From Rikenellaceae bacterium (GTDB lineage: Bacteria; Bacteroidota; Bacteroidia; Bacteroidales; Rikenellaceae): DNA of 14,433 bases. The notes under the pieces were generated by a model. It made no database searches. It saw only the letters and a list, made by a program, of their open reading frames with translations, and was not told the DNA's origin. The translations under genes and the position numbers were made by a program. Below are positions 1 to 6,782 of this stretch, in pieces (position 1 is the stretch's first letter; every line of letters begins with the position of its first letter). Location of the stretch: positions 1-14,433 of the forward strand of contig JAJBVQ010000072.1 in NCBI GenBank assembly GCA_020859745.1, in the 5' to 3' direction.

Positions 1-72
1 GGTGTAGCGCAGTCCGGTTAGCGCACCTGCTTTGGGAGCAGGGGGTCCCAGGTTCGAATCCTGGTACCCCGA
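1..72 (+). tRNA. tRNA-Pro (anticodon TGG), 5' end cut by window edge
   Basis: The sequence folds as a tRNA with a D arm (GCGC/GCGC), an anticodon stem CCTGC/GCAGG around loop TTTGGGA with anticodon TGG at 33-35, and a T arm CCAGG/CCTGG around TTCGAAT. The 3' acceptor strand TACCCCG (65-71) would pair with CGGGGTG, of which only GGTG lies inside the window, so about three bases are missing on the left. The base after the acceptor stem (72) is A, the usual bacterial tRNA-Pro discriminator. CCA is not encoded; the sequence continues as CA at 73-74. It would read CCN proline codons, chiefly CCA and CCG. Confidence 0.96.
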
Positions 73-82
73 CAATCGCAAA

Positions 83-117
83 GGCCGGATCGATAAAATA
101 TCGATCCGGCCTTTTTT
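83..117 (+). terminator. Rho-independent terminator after tRNA-Pro
   Basis: A perfect 13-bp stem (83-95 with 99-111) closes a three-base AAA loop and is followed at once by six T residues (112-117). It sits 11 bases past the tRNA end, so it is the natural end of the tRNA transcript. Confidence 0.93.
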
Positions 118-127
118 ATGAACAAAC

Positions 128-160
128 AGCGCCGGTATTGCAAAATATCAGCGCTTTTTT
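128..160 (+). terminator. Second, tandem terminator-like hairpin
   Basis: AGCGC (128-132) pairs with GCGCT (151-155), and GGTATT (134-139) pairs with AATATC (144-149) around a GCAA tetraloop of GNRA type, with one C/A mismatch between the two stems. A run of T (155-160) follows. It lies 10 bases after the first terminator and probably catches read-through before the next promoter. It is less stable than the first. Confidence 0.6.
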
Positions 161-180
161 ATAATTACACCCTGCACAAA

Positions 181-235
181 AGTTGTATTTCAATTTGTTT
201 TTATAATACTACATACCTATCTTTGAAATACAACT
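181..235. repeat. Perfect 13-bp inverted repeat bracketing a promoter
   Basis: AGTTGTATTTCAA at 181-193 is repeated exactly, in reverse complement, at 223-235, with 29 bp between. The left arm ends just before the -33 TTTG, and the right arm shares its first three bases with the end of the -7 box. The predicted start of transcription is about 232, so both arms would not be present together in the RNA. This argues for a DNA-level role such as a binding site for a dimer or a very small invertible segment. The repeat is seen directly; the role is inferred. Confidence 0.85.
194..225 (+). promoter_or_regulatory. Bacteroidota-type promoter for the 260-697 gene
   Basis: A -33 TTTG (194-197) and a -7 TATCTTTG (218-225, a full match to TAnnTTTG) are 20 bp apart, as expected for the primary sigma factor of Bacteroidota. 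Transcription would start near 232, giving a leader of about 28 nt before the ATG at 260. No clear Shine-Dalgarno sequence is present. Confidence 0.8.
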
Positions 236-259
236 ACTCAACACCTAAACTTTACGCAC

Positions 260-697
260 ATGAAAAAACTTCTTTTTTCCCTGCTAGCCGTATTGGCCCT
301 AACTATTGGCGCCTCACAGGCACAAGAAGTTATGCAACGACAGGTAATTCCCCTCGGTACTACTTATTCCAACGGCACTTATGTCGAATTTTTCGCCTAC
401 TGCGACGTCGTTTTTTCATCACCGGGCGGCACTCCCGTAAGAATCCAATATAGCACAGGGGTGCACGCCAGAAAGATAAATAGCACAGAGGAATTAAGCC
501 TCAATGTGATCGTTCAGGGGACCGTTGTGCCATTGCCTGATTATGAAACAATTACTGAAATCCGGTATATCTGGGAATGGGATTTCTCGCGCGACATGTG
601 GGCCGGACTAACCGGCACCGGATCAAGCAGCGCCACTGCAAAGCTCAGTGATTTCCGGTACGATCCGTCACTTCCGGATGAATCTCCGATGATGTAA
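260..697 (+). CDS. Small secreted protein of unknown function
   Basis: This encodes 145 residues that I do not recognise as a known family. The N-terminus is a clear Sec signal peptide: MKK, then a hydrophobic stretch to about residue 18, then a likely signal peptidase I site after SQA (about residue 21). There is no lipobox, so the mature protein of about 124 residues should be periplasmic or secreted. The mature part is rich in Thr, Ser, Tyr and Val and alternates in a way that suggests beta-strands. It has a single cysteine and no obvious catalytic motif. The ATG at 260 was chosen because it gives the signal peptide and suits the promoter at 194-225. The gene stands alone between a tandem terminator and a bidirectional terminator, so it is monocistronic. 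It looks less GC-rich than the neighbouring housekeeping genes, as many lineage-specific envelope genes do. Confidence 0.75.
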   Translation: MKKLLFSLLAVLALTIGASQAQEVMQRQVIPLGTTYSNGTYVEFFAYCDVVFSSPGGTPVRIQYSTGVHARKINSTEELSLNVIVQGTVVPLPDYETITEIRYIWEWDFSRDMWAGLTGTGSSSATAKLSDFRYDPSLPDESPMM

Positions 698-704
698 AAC
701 AAAA

Positions 705-737
705 GAAGGCCGAAACGTCGTTTCGGCCTTCTTCTTT
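705..737. terminator. Bidirectional terminator between convergent genes
   Basis: A 12-bp perfect stem (705-716 with 720-731, loop GTC) has a T-rich tail on the plus strand (TTCTTT, 732-737). On the minus strand the complement of AAACAAAA (697-704) gives a T-rich tail. It therefore can end both the rightward gene at 260-697 and the leftward hexosaminidase gene. Confidence 0.88.
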
Positions 738-754
738 AACTCAAACAGAGGAGG

Positions 755-3097
755 CTACCTAATAAAAATCTCGTCGGCAAATATCCAGTTCTTATGGCCG
801 GCCCCCTGAAGCCCCGAGGGAGTCACGCCATTGACACCGACTACACGGACATACCGGGCATCGAAATTCCCCTTCACGGTAACAGGGTACCGCTTTTCCG
901 GCGACTGGTGCGGGTCTGCCTGAGGCGTAACCCGCCCGGCCTCTGTAAAATTGACCCCGTCGTCCGAAACGGATACGACCAACTCCACCGGCAGATAAAC
1001 CCACGAACCCGCTGTTTGCAGAAAAGAACCGGTCACCTCCGAAAACTTCGTCCGTTCTCCCAGATCGACCACCACATCGAAATCCGACCGGTTGAAACCT
1101 TGATAGAAACCGTCCTTGTGGCTGATGGAACCCGTCAAACCGTCTACCAGCGTTGACGGGGAACCCGCATAAGCCGGACTCGGCAGACTGTTATATTTCA
1201 CCGTTTTACCCACACCCTTATGCATTCCCGCCATCTTTTCGGACACCGACTTCGAAATCCGCTTGCCTTTCTTCCCCACAACCACCCGCACGGTTGTCGC
1301 CGAATCGATACGGATCGGCTCCTTATAGAGCGCAGAGTGCATCGTCGGCTCGGTCCCGTCGGTGGTATAGTGCATTTCGCCACCCGGAAGTTCCGTCGCC
1401 AACGTCATCAGGAACACCCGTTCCACCGAATCGTAAGCGACCGCGAATTCGACCTGATCCGCCCCCGGATGATAGTTCGCCCCCATCGCCCGGTAACGGT
1501 CATATTGCGTTTCGAGACGTTTTGCAAAATCCGGATAGTCGCGGGCCTCTTTCGGCGACCATACGACTTCCGCCAATGCCGCCATGCGCGGAAGCACCAT
1601 ATACTCCACATGCTTGCCGTCGCGGATATGTTCGCACCATACATTGGCCTGGGCTCCGAGGATATGCTTCGCTTCCATGGGCGTCAGCGCTTCGGGAATC
1701 GGTTCATAGCTGTACACATGCTTGGTAGTCGTCAGCCCTCCGGCAGCCCTCGGCTCCACTTGCGGATCGTTCTGGTAAAAATCGAAATAGAGGTAAGAAT
1801 CCGGCGTCATAATGACATCATGGCCCATTTTAGCGGCCTTGATGCCCCCCGTTTCGCCGCGCCAGCTCATCACCGTCGCATTGGGCGCCAGGCCGCCTTC
1901 CAGGATCTCGTCCCAGCCGATGATCGCTTTACCCTTGGAATTGATATACTCCTCCATCCGGTGCATGAAATAGCTTTGCAGCTCATGCGTATTCTTCAGC
2001 CCCAGATCTTTCATCCGTTTGCAGCACTTGGGACAATTCCGCCAAAACTTCATGTTCACCTCGTCGCCGCCGACATGGATGTACGGCGCATCCGGGAACA
2101 GTTCGACCACCTCGTCGATCACCCCTTGCAGGAACAGGAACGAAGAGTCGTTACCCGCACAAAAACAGGTCGCCATATCCTCCGGATAGAACCCGCCCGG
2201 TGTCACGAACTGCTCTTTGCCCAGACACGAAAGGCTCGGATACGCGGCAAAAATCTCGCTCGAATGGCCCGGCATCTCGATCTCCGGCACGACCGCCACA
2301 CCGCGCGCCGCCGCATATGCGACCACATCCCGCACCTCGTCCTGTGTATAGAATCCCCCGTAGGTAGCCTTTTCTCCCGGCTGCGGCGGCCGGTTGGTAT
2401 TCCATCCGTCCGCTTCGCGATCCACGCGCCAAGCCGACTTTTCCGTCAGCAGCGGATATTTCTTGATCTCCAGCCGCCACCCCTGATCGTCGGTCAGATG
2501 CCAGTGGAAACGGTTGAACTTGTGCATCGCCAGCAGGTCGATATACCGCTTGACGAACTCGACCGGGAAAAAGTGGCGGCTCACGTCCAGATGCATGCCG
2601 CGCCAGCCGAAACGGGGATAATCCTCGATGGTCACTGCCGGCAATTCGTAAGCCTCCGCCCCGTTATCCTTGCCGCTGTACACATCCGCCGGCAGCAGTT
2701 GCAACAGGGTCTGCAAAGCGTAGAAAGCCCCGTTATAGTCATTGGCGACGACCGTCACCCGTTCCGGCGTAACGGTCAGCAGATAGCCTTCCGGCTTCAA
2801 CTGAGCAGAAGCCTCCGGGCGTTCCAGCACGATCGAACGGGCCAGTTCATCGGTGGAAAGTTTCAGCTTCGTTCCGACGGTCGCGCCCAAAGTTTCGGCG
2901 ATCATCCCACCCGCACGGGCCAGCACCGAATCCCCCGCCGGATAAGCCAGGACCGTAGATTTGTCCAGTTTGAAACTACCCGTTCCCTGTTCCATCCGCA
3001 CGGGGGCCGGTATAATAACGATATTCTCCGCCTTACGGCCGCCGGAGCAACTCACGACACATAAAAAAGCCGATAAGAGTAGAATGATTCTTTTCAT
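755..3097 (-). CDS. Beta-N-acetylhexosaminidase, GH20 family lipoprotein
   Basis: This 780-residue enzyme should remove terminal beta-linked GlcNAc or GalNAc from glycans by substrate-assisted catalysis. A lipoprotein signal peptide ends in VVSC with Cys17 as the lipidated residue. The N-terminal GH20b domain spans about residues 25-160. The TIM-barrel catalytic domain covers about 160-515 and contains HLTDDQGWR (200-208), PEIEMPGH (271-278), the hallmark HVGGDEV (341-347) with catalytic Asp345-Glu346, and GWDE (394-397). A small chitobiase-like beta domain follows (about 550-620), then an F5/8 type C (CBM32-like) carbohydrate-binding domain (about 635-780). The length is normal for gut Bacteroidota, which use such enzymes on mucin and host N-glycans. 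No SusC/SusD pair is adjacent, so it is not in an obvious polysaccharide utilisation locus. The residues after Cys17 (SGGRKAE) are only weakly acidic, so I cannot tell surface from periplasmic placement. Confidence 0.95.
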   Translation of the reverse strand: MKRIILLLSAFLCVVSCSGGRKAENIVIIPAPVRMEQGTGSFKLDKSTVLAYPAGDSVLARAGGMIAETLGATVGTKLKLSTDELARSIVLERPEASAQLKPEGYLLTVTPERVTVVANDYNGAFYALQTLLQLLPADVYSGKDNGAEAYELPAVTIEDYPRFGWRGMHLDVSRHFFPVEFVKRYIDLLAMHKFNRFHWHLTDDQGWRLEIKKYPLLTEKSAWRVDREADGWNTNRPPQPGEKATYGGFYTQDEVRDVVAYAAARGVAVVPEIEMPGHSSEIFAAYPSLSCLGKEQFVTPGGFYPEDMATCFCAGNDSSFLFLQGVIDEVVELFPDAPYIHVGGDEVNMKFWRNCPKCCKRMKDLGLKNTHELQSYFMHRMEEYINSKGKAIIGWDEILEGGLAPNATVMSWRGETGGIKAAKMGHDVIMTPDSYLYFDFYQNDPQVEPRAAGGLTTTKHVYSYEPIPEALTPMEAKHILGAQANVWCEHIRDGKHVEYMVLPRMAALAEVVWSPKEARDYPDFAKRLETQYDRYRAMGANYHPGADQVEFAVAYDSVERVFLMTLATELPGGEMHYTTDGTEPTMHSALYKEPIRIDSATTVRVVVGKKGKRISKSVSEKMAGMHKGVGKTVKYNSLPSPAYAGSPSTLVDGLTGSISHKDGFYQGFNRSDFDVVVDLGERTKFSEVTGSFLQTAGSWVYLPVELVVSVSDDGVNFTEAGRVTPQADPHQSPEKRYPVTVKGNFDARYVRVVGVNGVTPSGLQGAGHKNWIFADEIFIR

Positions 3098-3194
3098 AAG
3101 TATGGTTTAGGTTAACATTTTCAAATTATTTCGGTGGTTTGCGCCATAAGGGTTTTTATTGCATCCCCGTCGCCGGAAACACCAAGAAGTTGCC

Positions 3195-3237
3195 GCCCGC
3201 TCCGTCTCCCCCTGCGCCTTCGGCGCACGGAGCGGGC
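3195..3237. repeat. GC-rich nested palindrome (REP-like)
   Basis: The outer stem is a perfect 10 bp, GCCCGCTCCG (3195-3204) with CGGAGCGGGC (3228-3237). Inside it, TGCGCC (3213-3218) pairs with GGCGCA (3222-3227) around a TTC loop. An 8-nt one-sided bulge (3205-3212) lies between the two stems. No T run follows on either strand, so it is not a classical terminator. It fills much of the 208-bp gap between dnaB and the hexosaminidase gene; the rest of that gap shows no gene, and I found no convincing full promoter there. The element at 6713-6762 has the same plan. Confidence 0.6.
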
Positions 3238-3305
3238 AGACATCCGGGCTCCTCGCTCTCAACCTTTAATTGCAGGTCTAATGCCGTACCCTCTAAAAAA
3301 CGAAA

Positions 3306-4904
3306 TTAAAACGGCGGTTCGCCGTCGAACCCGCCGGATCCACCCCCGGCAGGCCCGAACGGTCCCTGTACGCCGCCATCGGTGGCCACGCGCCCCGAAG
3401 CATCGAAATCGCTGTCGAAACCGCTGGAAACGATGGTGCTGTATCCGCCCGCATCCCCCGAAGCGATCCCGCCGAAGCCCGTATCGTCCCAGTCCACAAA
3501 CTTGGCCTGCTCGCTGCGGAACCGCAACTTGATCGTGTCCACCGCCCCGTTACGGTGCTTGGCCACGATAATTTCCGCCAGCCCCTGCGTCGGCTGCCCA
3601 TCCTCGTCCATCGTCATGCCGTAGTATTCCGGCCGGTGGATGAACGCCACGATATCGGCATCCTGCTCGATAGCTCCCGACTCACGAAGGTCCGACAGCT
3701 GCGGCCGCTTGGTACCCCCGCGCGCCTCCACGTTACGGCTCAACTGCGACAAGGCCAATATCGGCACATCCAGCTCCTTGGCGATAGCCTTGAGCGTCCG
3801 CGAAATCTGGGCCACCTCCTGCTCGCGGTTGCCCCGGTTGTCCGTCGTCCCGACCGTCATCAGCTGGAGGTAGTCGATAATCACCAGTTCGATATTGTGT
3901 TGCGCCTTGAGCCGCCGCACCTTCGAACGAAATTCGTAAATCGAGAGGGCAGGGGTGTCGTCGATAAACATCTGGGCCGCCGCCAGCGGCTTGATCGACG
4001 TTTCGAGGTGTTTCCATTCGTCCGGCGAAAGCCGCCCGTTCTTGATATTGTGCGAATCGAGGCCCGACTCCCCGATAATCAGACGCGTCATCAGCTGCAC
4101 CGCGCTCATTTCCAGAGAGAACACCGCCACGGCCTTCTGGTAGTCCACCGAAATATTTCGGGCCATGGTCAGCACAAAAGCCGTTTTACCCATTGCCGGC
4201 CGCGCCGCGATGATCACCAGGTCGGACGGCTGCCAGCCCAGCGTCAAACGGTCCAGATCGGCAAAGCCGCTCGGAATCCCGCTCAGGCCGTCCGGCTTCT
4301 GCGACGCCTCCTCGATCTTCTGGATCGCCTTGCTTACAATGTCGCGGGCACTCTGCACGTCGCGCCGGATATTCCCCTCGGCAATGACGAAAATCGCCTG
4401 TTCCGCCTGATTGATCAGCTCCTCAACGTCCATCGAGTCGTCGAACGACTGCTTCTGGATCTCCGTCGAGGCCGAGATCAGCTGTCGCTGAACATACTTC
4501 TGCGCCACGATCTTGGCATGAAACTCCAGGTGCGCCGCCGACCCGACTTTCTGCGTCAGCTCCGCCAGATAGGCCGGCCCCCCGACCAAAGCCAACTGTC
4601 CCTTCTTCTGGAGCTGCTGCCCCACGGTATAGAGGTCGATCGGCTCGATCCGCGCCGAAAGGTCGAGGATAGCCTGATAGATGATCTGGTGCGCCTCGCG
4701 GTAGAACGATTCCGGCACCAGTATCTCCTGAATACCCAGGATCGCATGCTTTTCCAGCATCAACGCCCCCAATACCGCCTCTTCAAGCTCGACGGCCTGC
4801 GGCGGCATTACCCCCATTTGCTGGCTAACCGCCGAAATAGATTCCGTAGTCTTGCGCCGGGTCGCTATCTTTTTGGCTTCCGGGTCTTGTTTGTATTCTG
4901 CCAT
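3306..4904 (-). CDS. dnaB: Replicative DNA helicase DnaB
   Basis: This 532-residue protein is the hexameric helicase that unwinds DNA at the replication fork and works with primase. The N-terminal DnaB domain (about 35-135) begins at PPQAVELEEAVLGALML. A linker leads to the RecA-like ATPase domain (about 205-470), with Walker A ARPAMGKT (234-241), FSLEM (262-266), Walker B LVIIDYLQLM (340-349) and SQLSRNVE (386-393). No intein is present. The Gly/Asp-rich C-terminal tail from about residue 475 ends in FDGEPPF and is likely disordered. The start at 4904 lies inside the end of ygiQ (40-nt overlap). The next Met (residue 30) would remove an N-terminal extension of a kind I recall from other Bacteroidota DnaB proteins, so I prefer the upstream start. 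It is the last gene of the queA-ygiQ-dnaB direction. Confidence 0.97.
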   Translation of the reverse strand: MAEYKQDPEAKKIATRRKTTESISAVSQQMGVMPPQAVELEEAVLGALMLEKHAILGIQEILVPESFYREAHQIIYQAILDLSARIEPIDLYTVGQQLQKKGQLALVGGPAYLAELTQKVGSAAHLEFHAKIVAQKYVQRQLISASTEIQKQSFDDSMDVEELINQAEQAIFVIAEGNIRRDVQSARDIVSKAIQKIEEASQKPDGLSGIPSGFADLDRLTLGWQPSDLVIIAARPAMGKTAFVLTMARNISVDYQKAVAVFSLEMSAVQLMTRLIIGESGLDSHNIKNGRLSPDEWKHLETSIKPLAAAQMFIDDTPALSIYEFRSKVRRLKAQHNIELVIIDYLQLMTVGTTDNRGNREQEVAQISRTLKAIAKELDVPILALSQLSRNVEARGGTKRPQLSDLRESGAIEQDADIVAFIHRPEYYGMTMDEDGQPTQGLAEIIVAKHRNGAVDTIKLRFRSEQAKFVDWDDTGFGGIASGDAGGYSTIVSSGFDSDFDASGRVATDGGVQGPFGPAGGGSGGFDGEPPF

Positions 4905-6670
4905 GGTCTTTCGTGTCGTTTCTGTTGTTTGGCCTGCACACCACGCCCGGCCGTGATCCCGCCGGGTTTCTTATACCAGAAAAAGTGCGCTTTCTGCCGT
5001 TCCTTCTCCTCGCGCGTGCGAGCCACATATAACTTCTCCCCCGTGTAAGGGTTCATTCCCGTGTAGAACATCACCGAGCTGAGCGTCATCGGCGTGGGCG
5101 TCAAATCCTGCACCTGCTCCAACCGAAAGTTAAGCCGCTTGGTGATCTCCGCCAACTCTTTCATATCGCCCTCGGTACACCCCGGATGGCTCGATATAAA
5201 GTAAGGGATCAACTGATACGGCAACCCTTCCCGCTCGCAAATCCCCCGAAACCGTTTATTCAGCCCCTCGAACAGCGAGAACGACGGTTTCCGCATCAGA
5301 TTCAATACCTTGTCCGAAGTATGCTCCGGCGCCACCTTGAGCCGTCCGCTGGTATGGTGCTTCACCACCTCGTCCAAATAAGGCGAATCGTCGAACATAT
5401 CGTACCGGATCCCGCTCCCGATATAGGCGTGCTTTATACCCTTGATATTCCGTATTTTCCGGTACAGTTCCAGGAGCGGCCGGTGGTCATTGTCCAAATT
5501 TGGACAAACTTTCGGGAATATGCAAGACGGCCGGCTGCACTTGGCGCACACAGCCCTGTTCTTCCCGCCCATCCGGTACATATTGGCCGACGGGCCGCCA
5601 ATATCCGACAAATTCCCCTTGAAATCAGCCATTTGCGTAATCCGTTCCACCTCCCGCAAAATCGACCCCTCGCTCCGCGAAGAGATGAATTTCCCCTGGT
5701 GTGCCGAGATCGTGCAGAAACTGCACCCCCCGAAACAGCCCCGGTGCATATTCACCGAGTGCTTGATCATCTCGTAAGCGCTGATCGGCCCCTTACCGTT
5801 ATATCGCGGGTGGGGCAGCCGGGTATAAGGCAGGTCGAAACTCCGGTCGATCTCCGCCTCCGTCAGATAAGGATAAGGAGGGTTCACCACCACATACTTA
5901 TCCCCCGTTTTTTCGGCCATCACCGAAGCCTCCACGCGGTTCGACTCGGTTTCGATCTTTGTGAAATTCTCACCGAATTTCTCCGGGCTTTTCACGCAAT
6001 CCTCGTACGAATGCAACACCAACGCCCCTTCCGGCGCCGTATCGGAAAGGTAGACAACCTGCCCCAATTTCGACAACCGTTTCAGGTTGAACCCATTGTG
6101 CAGCGTCTTGGCAATCTCGACGATCACCCGGTCGCCCATCCCGTAGGTCAGCAGATCGGCTCCGCTCTCGACCAGAAACGACGGCCGCAGCCGCTCCTGC
6201 CAATAGTCGTAATGCGTCAGCCGCCGGAGCGACGCCTCGATCCCTCCGACGATCACGGGAACGCCCGGATAGAGCCGTTTCAAAATTTGCGTGTAAACGA
6301 CAGTAGGGTAGTCCGGCCTCTGTCCCGCCCGGCCGCCCGGCGTGTAGGCATCGTCCGACCGCAGCCGCCGCGTAGCCGTATAATGGTTCACCATCGAATC
6401 CATCGCCCCCGCCGTCACCCCGAAAAAGAGGCGCGGCTTCCCCAATTTCTTAAAATCCCGCAAGTCGTCCCGCCAGTTCGGCTGCGGCACGATCGCCACC
6501 CGGTACCCTTCGGCCTCCAGCAGCCGCCCGATCACCGCCGCGCCGAACGAGGGATGGTCGACATAGGCATCCCCGGAAAACAGGATCACATCCAGCTCCT
6601 CCCATCCACGCGCAGCAACCTCCTTGGCCGAGGTAGGCAGAAAACGATTAGTATGATTAGTATCGGGCAT
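4865..6670 (-). CDS. ygiQ: YgiQ family radical SAM protein (UPF0313)
   Basis: This 601-residue protein matches YgiQ, a widespread radical S-adenosylmethionine family whose reaction is not established as far as I know. The N-terminal region (about 25-200) is the conserved YgiQ N-terminal domain. The radical SAM domain carries the cluster-binding motif CFGGCSFC (Cys312, 316, 319). Further cysteines at 375, 378, 383 and 389 (CX2CX4CX5C) may hold a second iron-sulfur cluster. The C-terminal part (SSHPGCTEGDM, then LTPTPMTLSSVMFYTGMNPYTGE) is also typical of the family. The C-terminus is short and basic (NTNKTRKPKR), and its coding sequence overlaps the start of dnaB by 40 nt, which suggests co-transcription and possibly coupled translation. 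It lies 112 nt downstream of queA, across a palindromic repeat. Confidence 0.94.
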   Translation of the reverse strand: MPDTNHTNRFLPTSAKEVAARGWEELDVILFSGDAYVDHPSFGAAVIGRLLEAEGYRVAIVPQPNWRDDLRDFKKLGKPRLFFGVTAGAMDSMVNHYTATRRLRSDDAYTPGGRAGQRPDYPTVVYTQILKRLYPGVPVIVGGIEASLRRLTHYDYWQERLRPSFLVESGADLLTYGMGDRVIVEIAKTLHNGFNLKRLSKLGQVVYLSDTAPEGALVLHSYEDCVKSPEKFGENFTKIETESNRVEASVMAEKTGDKYVVVNPPYPYLTEAEIDRSFDLPYTRLPHPRYNGKGPISAYEMIKHSVNMHRGCFGGCSFCTISAHQGKFISSRSEGSILREVERITQMADFKGNLSDIGGPSANMYRMGGKNRAVCAKCSRPSCIFPKVCPNLDNDHRPLLELYRKIRNIKGIKHAYIGSGIRYDMFDDSPYLDEVVKHHTSGRLKVAPEHTSDKVLNLMRKPSFSLFEGLNKRFRGICEREGLPYQLIPYFISSHPGCTEGDMKELAEITKRLNFRLEQVQDLTPTPMTLSSVMFYTGMNPYTGEKLYVARTREEKERQKAHFFWYKKPGGITAGRGVQAKQQKRHERPWQNTNKTRKPKR

Positions 6671-6697
6671 AGTCCGTTCGTAAAATATCGTTCATGC

Positions 6698-6762
6698 GGT
6701 TCGCAGAATCGCCGGGCCTCCGCCAAGGCCGCAAAGCGGCCTCGCCCGGTGGCGGCGGCCCG
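6698..6762. repeat. GC-rich two-hairpin intergenic repeat, copy A
   Basis: A small hairpin GGTTC-GCA-GAATC (6698-6710) is followed by a large one. In the large hairpin CGGGCC (6713-6718) pairs with GGCCCG (6757-6762), CCGCCA (6720-6725) pairs with TGGCGG (6750-6755), and AGGCCGC (6726-6732) pairs with GCGGCCT (6736-6742) around AAA. A one-sided 7-nt bulge (6743-6749) interrupts it. It fills most of the gap between ygiQ and queA. A related copy, sharing ATCGCCGGGCC and a covarying first hairpin, lies at 9617-9658. There is no T tail, so termination is unlikely; REP-like roles such as mRNA end protection are possible. Confidence 0.65.
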
Positions 6763-6782
6763 CAATCATCCTGCCGGCCGGT

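Noticed and set aside
118..453. Open frame of 111 codons starting inside the tRNA terminator
   Set aside because: It begins at the T tail of a terminator, crosses a second terminator and a promoter, and overlaps the signal-peptide gene in another frame.
1220..3064. Long open frame (614 codons) on the strand opposite the hexosaminidase gene
   Set aside because: It is antisense to a clearly homologous GH20 gene, is rich in Arg, His and Pro, and has no recognisable domain. Such frames are common opposite GC-rich genes.
3195..3237. dnaB or hexosaminidase terminator
   Set aside because: The hairpin is strong, but there is no T run on either side in either orientation, so I list it as a repeat instead.
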